Shown here: positions 61,067 to 64,000 of the stretch, in pieces
How positions within the stretch are numbered: position 1 is the stretch's first letter
Layout: every line of letters begins with the position of its first letter
NCBI GenBank assembly: GCA_046483285.1
Contig: JAWODN010000046.1
Location: forward strand, 14,448-78,447
Length of the DNA: 64,000 nucleotides
Reading direction: 5' to 3'
DNA from: CAYRTV01 sp046483285
GTDB lineage: Bacteria; Acidobacteriota; Aminicenantia; Aminicenantales; Aminicenantaceae
Made by a program: the position numbers and the translations under genes
The notes under the pieces: generated by a model
Told to the model about the DNA's origin: nothing
The model's database searches: none
Seen by the model: the letters and a program-made list of their open reading frames with translations, nothing else

Positions 61067-62350
61067 TTAATCTAAGTTAATGACCTTTATTTTAAGGTTA
61101 TCGAGCATTTCGACAACCTTGATTTTACTGCCTGCCGGGATGTCTTCATCCGCCACCGCGTCCCAGATTTCACCAAAAACAAATACTTTTCCTTCCGGGT
61201 TCAAGTGAGTTCGCGCTGTGCCGGTCTCACCGACTAAACCTTCTCCTCCGGTTCGAACCCGTCCGGCCTGCGACCGGATGGCGATAATTATCAGGAAAAT
61301 GAAAATCAGTGATAATCCCAAAGCCACCGGAATGATAAAACTCAAGTCCGGTTTCAATTCGGGTATCGGTGCGTCGATGAGCATAATGGATCCTAGAAGC
61401 AGGGCCGCGATTCCTCCAAGAGACAGGATACCATAACTTTGTATTTTAATCTCTAAAATAAACAATCCCACCGCCATGAATATCAAAATCAGGCCGACGT
61501 AATTAATGGGCAGGATTTGAAAACTGAAAACAGCCAAAAGGATGCAGATACCACCGATGACGCCGGGGAAAATAGCGCCGGGATTGGAAAACTCAAAATA
61601 TAATCCCAGCAATCCCACCATAAACAGGATGTAAGCAAGATTGGGATTGGAAATGGTCAGTAAAAATTTTTGCCGGCGGGTCATGGCGATTTCAATAACG
61701 GGCTCGTCTTTCAACTCCAGAACTGTTTCTGTATCATTGAATCTCAGAATGCGTTCCCCGTGTAATTTATCAATCAAAATTCCGCTGTCGGCGGCGATAA
61801 AGTCGATAAGCCCGCCGTTTAAAGCTTCTTCTTCGGTATAAGACAGGCTTTCCCTGACGGCTTTTTCCGCCATATCAATATTCCGCTGTCTTTTCTTGGC
61901 GAGGGATTTGATGTATGCGGCCGCGTCATGGGTGACTTTTTCCGCCATGGTCTCATCCATGGCCTGTCCGGTCAGGGATATGCCGACCGGATGAGCGGCT
62001 CCGGTGCTGGTCCCCGGGGCCATGACAAAAACGTCACACGCCACAGAGATGAAGAATCCGGCGGAAGCGGCCCGGGCGCCGGAGGGGCTGACATAAGACA
62101 CAACCGGAACCCGGGAATCCAGAATGGATTCGATGATTTTTCGCATGGATGTGTCCAGCCCTCCGGGCGTGTTGATGTGCATGATCAGGAGTTTGGCGTC
62201 TTCCTGTTCCGCCTTTTCAATGGATTTGCGGATATATTCCGAGGTCACAGGATGAATGGGGGCGTCAAACCTGATTTCAATGATGGACGGATACGTTGAA
62301 ACCGGAGTCATTCCGGCAATAATAATAAGAATTAGAAGACGCTTTTTCAC
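61067..62350 (-). CDS. NfeD-type membrane serine protease (ClpP-class, long form)
   Basis: 427 residues with GTG start. Signal peptide (MKKRLLILIIIAGMTPVSTY), ClpP/SppA-like protease domain at about 25-225 with the catalytic Ser in SGARAASAGFFIS (about 95) and the Lys probably in the helical part near KVTHDAAAYIKSLAKKR, four membrane helices (about 235-345) and a C-terminal OB-fold NfeD domain (GLVGETGTARTHLNPEGKVF). In Pyrococcus the homologous STOPP protease cuts the partner stomatin. No SD; the mRNA leader is about 3 nt. Confidence 0.93.
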   Translation of the reverse strand: MKKRLLILIIIAGMTPVSTYPSIIEIRFDAPIHPVTSEYIRKSIEKAEQEDAKLLIMHINTPGGLDTSMRKIIESILDSRVPVVSYVSPSGARAASAGFFISVACDVFVMAPGTSTGAAHPVGISLTGQAMDETMAEKVTHDAAAYIKSLAKKRQRNIDMAEKAVRESLSYTEEEALNGGLIDFIAADSGILIDKLHGERILRFNDTETVLELKDEPVIEIAMTRRQKFLLTISNPNLAYILFMVGLLGLYFEFSNPGAIFPGVIGGICILLAVFSFQILPINYVGLILIFMAVGLFILEIKIQSYGILSLGGIAALLLGSIMLIDAPIPELKPDLSFIIPVALGLSLIFIFLIIIAIRSQAGRVRTGGEGLVGETGTARTHLNPEGKVFVFGEIWDAVADEDIPAGSKIKVVEMLDNLKIKVINLD

Positions 62351-62359
62351 TTTGATTTT

Positions 62360-62388
62360 ATTATAGATAGGTGTGTTTCTGAAGTCAA
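62360..62388 (-). promoter_or_regulatory. Promoter of the nfeD-slipin-SPOR-lnt-prfB operon
   Basis: Minus strand TTGACT (62383-62388), 17-base spacer, perfect TATAAT (62360-62365). The GTG start is 9 bases past the -10 box, so the mRNA is close to leaderless. Confidence 0.72.
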
Positions 62389-62397
62389 TATTTTATC

Positions 62398-62426
62398 TTG
62401 ACTTTTCATTGTCAATCCACTTTAAT
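62398..62426 (+). promoter_or_regulatory. Promoter of the HU-family gene
   Basis: TTGACT (62398-62403), 17-base spacer, TTTAAT (62421-62426); divergent from the nfeD promoter. The leader to the ATG is about 100 nt and contains CTGGATGATGAACAGGCGG, related to the element end seen at 47319-47337. Confidence 0.5.
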
Positions 62427-62531
62427 AATAATCTGGATGATGAACAGGCGGGGGCTGCCGTAAAGGCGAGGCGTCCTCAGTTGTGTTTTCCGGCACTCCG
62501 CCCGAAAGTTGAAAAAAATGAGGAGCTATTT

Positions 62532-62804
62532 ATGATCAAAAACGACATCGCCCAGACCATCGAAAAGAACTCAAATTTTAACAGGGCGAAGTCTTTTCAG
62601 GTTGTGGAAGCAATACTGGATTCCCTTAAAGAAGCTCTTTCAAACGAGGAAAAGATTGAAATCAGAGGGTTTGGCAGTTTTAAAGTCGTGAATAAAAAGA
62701 CAGGATACGGCCGGGATATACGCCGGGAAAAACAGATGAAAATCGAAGAAGGAAAACGAATCAAATTCCGGCCGGGCCAGGATTTAAAAAAGATAGATAT
62801 ATAA
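62532..62804 (+). CDS. HU/IHF-family DNA-binding protein
   Basis: 90 residues from MIKNDIAQTIEKN; AGGAG lies 6 bases before this ATG, so the longer frame upstream is not used. Family pattern: N-terminal helices, EKIEIRGFGSFKVVNKK (the GFGSF turn), arm region GYGRDIRREKQMKIEEGKRI and RIKFRPGQDLK, with the DNA-intercalating Pro in RPG. The arm is atypical in that the usual NPxT is replaced by RREKQ. Nucleoid protein that bends DNA. Confidence 0.93.
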   Translation: MIKNDIAQTIEKNSNFNRAKSFQVVEAILDSLKEALSNEEKIEIRGFGSFKVVNKKTGYGRDIRREKQMKIEEGKRIKFRPGQDLKKIDI

Positions 62805-63048
62805 TCCATCCCCCCCTATGGCCACAAAGAAACCATTTTCTAAGTCATTATTCATGGCGGTTTCGCCACACGCGACAAATGAAAATGTACAGGTTTAATT
62901 TTTTCAGAGGCCTTTTGCCTTTCTCGCTCGTCTCGCCTTTCTCGCGTTTCTCGCCCTCTTCAGAAGCCTGGCTTATTCACGGGCCGAAGGGTACGGTGTC
63001 ATCGCAATTTTTTTTATGAATAGGTCAGGCTAAGTAATAGGTCAGACA
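62805..63048. repeat. Repeat-containing gap with a minimal inverted-repeat element
   Basis: 62965-63031 is a 67-bp element: AGCCTGGCTTATTCA ... TGAATAGGTCAGGCT as inverted ends, with GGGCCGAAGGGTA and CATCGCAATTTTTTTT inside. 62925-62960 is a CTCGCCTTTCTCGCG-type short-period stretch. No gene is supported. Confidence 0.7.
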
Positions 63049-64000
63049 ATGAAATCTAAAAATACAAAAAATTCCGGCATTAAAACCTATCCACTCCACA
63101 CCCGCCCCAGTAAAGTCAGCATTGCTGACTTCGGGCGTCCCTGGAAAAAAGAAAATTCTTTTCAGGATTTCATGATGTCAATGCCTGATATTCTCGCCGG
63201 TAAAGATTTTAAAGAGTTCATAAACATCATGATCTCATCGCGCCGTAAAAAAAAACCGGTTGTTTTTGCTTTTGGAGCCCATGTGATTAAAACGGGATTA
63301 AGCCCGGTTCTTATTGATCTTGTGAAATCAGGCTGGATACAGGGTTTGGCCATGAACGGGGCCGGAATCATCCATGATTTTGAAATCGCATACAGCGGGA
63401 AGACTTCCGAAGACGTTTCCATTCAATTAAAGGACGGCTGTTTTGGAATGGCGCGGGAAACCGGAGAAATTATAAATCAAACTTTGAATAAAGGGCGGGA
63501 GAATCGAAAAGGCTTAGGGGAGTCCATCGCCAGGATGATCCATGAATCGGGTTTTAAATTCAAAAATCACAGCCTGATGGCCGCTGCCTATGGTGCCGGA
63601 ATTCCCGTGACCGTCCATGTGGCGGTGGGAACCGATATCACCCATCTTCATCCCAGCGCCAGGGGAGATGTGTGGGGAGAGCTGGCCATGAGGGATTTTT
63701 TCAAATTCTGCGGAATGGTCGAGAAATTGGAGGGCGGGGGTGTCTTCATCAATGCCGGTTCTGCGGTGATACTGCCTGAAGTTTTTCTTAAAGCTGTTGC
63801 TTATATTCGCAACAGGGGGTGTTCTCTGCAGGATTTTTCCACAGCCGTCTTTGATTTTATCCGCCATTACCGGCCGGCTGAAAATGTGGTTAAAAGACCG
63901 GTGGCGGGAGGTCCGGGCCGGGGATTTTATTTTATCGGCCACCATGAGATCATGCTCCCTCTTTTGGCGGCGGCATTGAAATCTTGGGACGACCCTTTTC
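63049..64000 (+). CDS. Conserved protein of unknown function, possibly deoxyhypusine synthase-like (cut by right edge)
   Basis: 317 residues visible from MKSKNTKNSGIKTYPL, still open at the edge. VVFAFGAHVIKTGLSPVLI, LAMNGAGIIHDFEIAY, FGMARETGEII, TVHVAVGTDITHLHP, GGVFINAGSAVILPEVFLKA and FYFIGHHEIMLPLL are the notable blocks: Gly-rich nucleotide-binding-like turns and His/Asp clusters. The layout recalls a Rossmann-like deoxyhypusine-synthase fold, but I cannot assign it with certainty and no deoxyhypusine lysine substrate is expected in bacteria. No signal peptide. SD is weak (CAGGCTAAGTAATAGG). The inverted-repeat element ends 17 bases upstream of the ATG. Confidence 0.7.
   Translation, partial: MKSKNTKNSGIKTYPLHTRPSKVSIADFGRPWKKENSFQDFMMSMPDILAGKDFKEFINIMISSRRKKKPVVFAFGAHVIKTGLSPVLIDLVKSGWIQGLAMNGAGIIHDFEIAYSGKTSEDVSIQLKDGCFGMARETGEIINQTLNKGRENRKGLGESIARMIHESGFKFKNHSLMAAAYGAGIPVTVHVAVGTDITHLHPSARGDVWGELAMRDFFKFCGMVEKLEGGGVFINAGSAVILPEVFLKAVAYIRNRGCSLQDFSTAVFDFIRHYRPAENVVKRPVAGGPGRGFYFIGHHEIMLPLLAAALKSWDDPF

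Overview
The window is 64 kb of a mid-GC bacterial chromosome with dense, mostly co-directional operons, ATGA-type overlaps and Shine-Dalgarno (SD) starts. Gene content points to an anaerobic, probably peptidolytic diderm: an apolipoprotein N-acyltransferase, a secreted M14 zinc carboxypeptidase, a large secreted Asp-box (sortilin/VPS10-like) protein, a Gld-type ABC system, a cytoplasmic HdrABC/MvhD electron-transfer module next to a 2-oxoacid:ferredoxin oxidoreductase, and two DUF6599-type proteins. This mix is most like Candidatus Aminicenantes (OP8) genomes. That placement is inference from content; no rRNA is present to prove it.

Layout. 1-8.3 kb: tail of a radical SAM gene, the Asp-box protein, a dihydroorotate-dehydrogenase-like protein, YjbQ, and the M14 peptidase. 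8.3-12.9 kb: an inverted-repeat element, the 4.5S SRP RNA, a putative beta-barrel protein, a TAT-type aldo/keto reductase with ferredoxin tail, a DapA-family lyase, a minimal zincin and CobO. 13-15.8 kb: serS with two tRNA-Ser genes (TGA, GCT) and a DUF711 gene. 16-19.7 kb: a repeat cluster, DUF6599 copy 1, mutY, a GAF-GGDEF protein. 19.8-26.8 kb: one tight operon of ABC ATPase, permease, GldG-like, DUF4340 and a short MetH. 26.9-28.9 kb: argS. 29-37.2 kb: a repeat-rich gap, then gcvT-gcvH-gcvPA-gcvPB and glyQ-glyS, so glycine cleavage and glycyl-tRNA charging sit together. 37.3-37.8 kb: a PilZ protein.

38-47.2 kb, all on the minus strand and ending in a strong terminator: hdrC, hdrB, korD, korA, korB, korC, hdrA, mvhD, an iron-sulfur protein with one 2Fe-2S and two 4Fe-4S motifs, and a fumarate-reductase-type flavoprotein. 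No membrane anchor is encoded. The set suggests a soluble complex linking 2-oxoacid oxidation, ferredoxin, a thiol/disulfide or other Hdr substrate, and fumarate/succinate. This is the most interesting system in the window.

47.6-64 kb: DUF6599 copy 2, a REC-GGDEF diguanylate cyclase, an AI-2E family transporter, then pyrR-pyrB-pyrC-rnc-Mth938, ribF, DUF1844, mazG, and the NfeD-slipin-SPOR-lnt-prfB operon, an HU gene, and an unassigned gene running off the right edge. prfB carries an intact programmed +1 frameshift site.

Intergenic DNA is populated by a family of small non-coding elements with terminal inverted repeats (about AGCCTGRCTTATTCA at the ends and an inner TAAAAAAATGGCGAT/ATCGCCATTTTTTTA pair), plus a second GTCATTGCGAGG-type repeat family. 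At two loci the repeats supply the last codons or stop of the adjacent gene.
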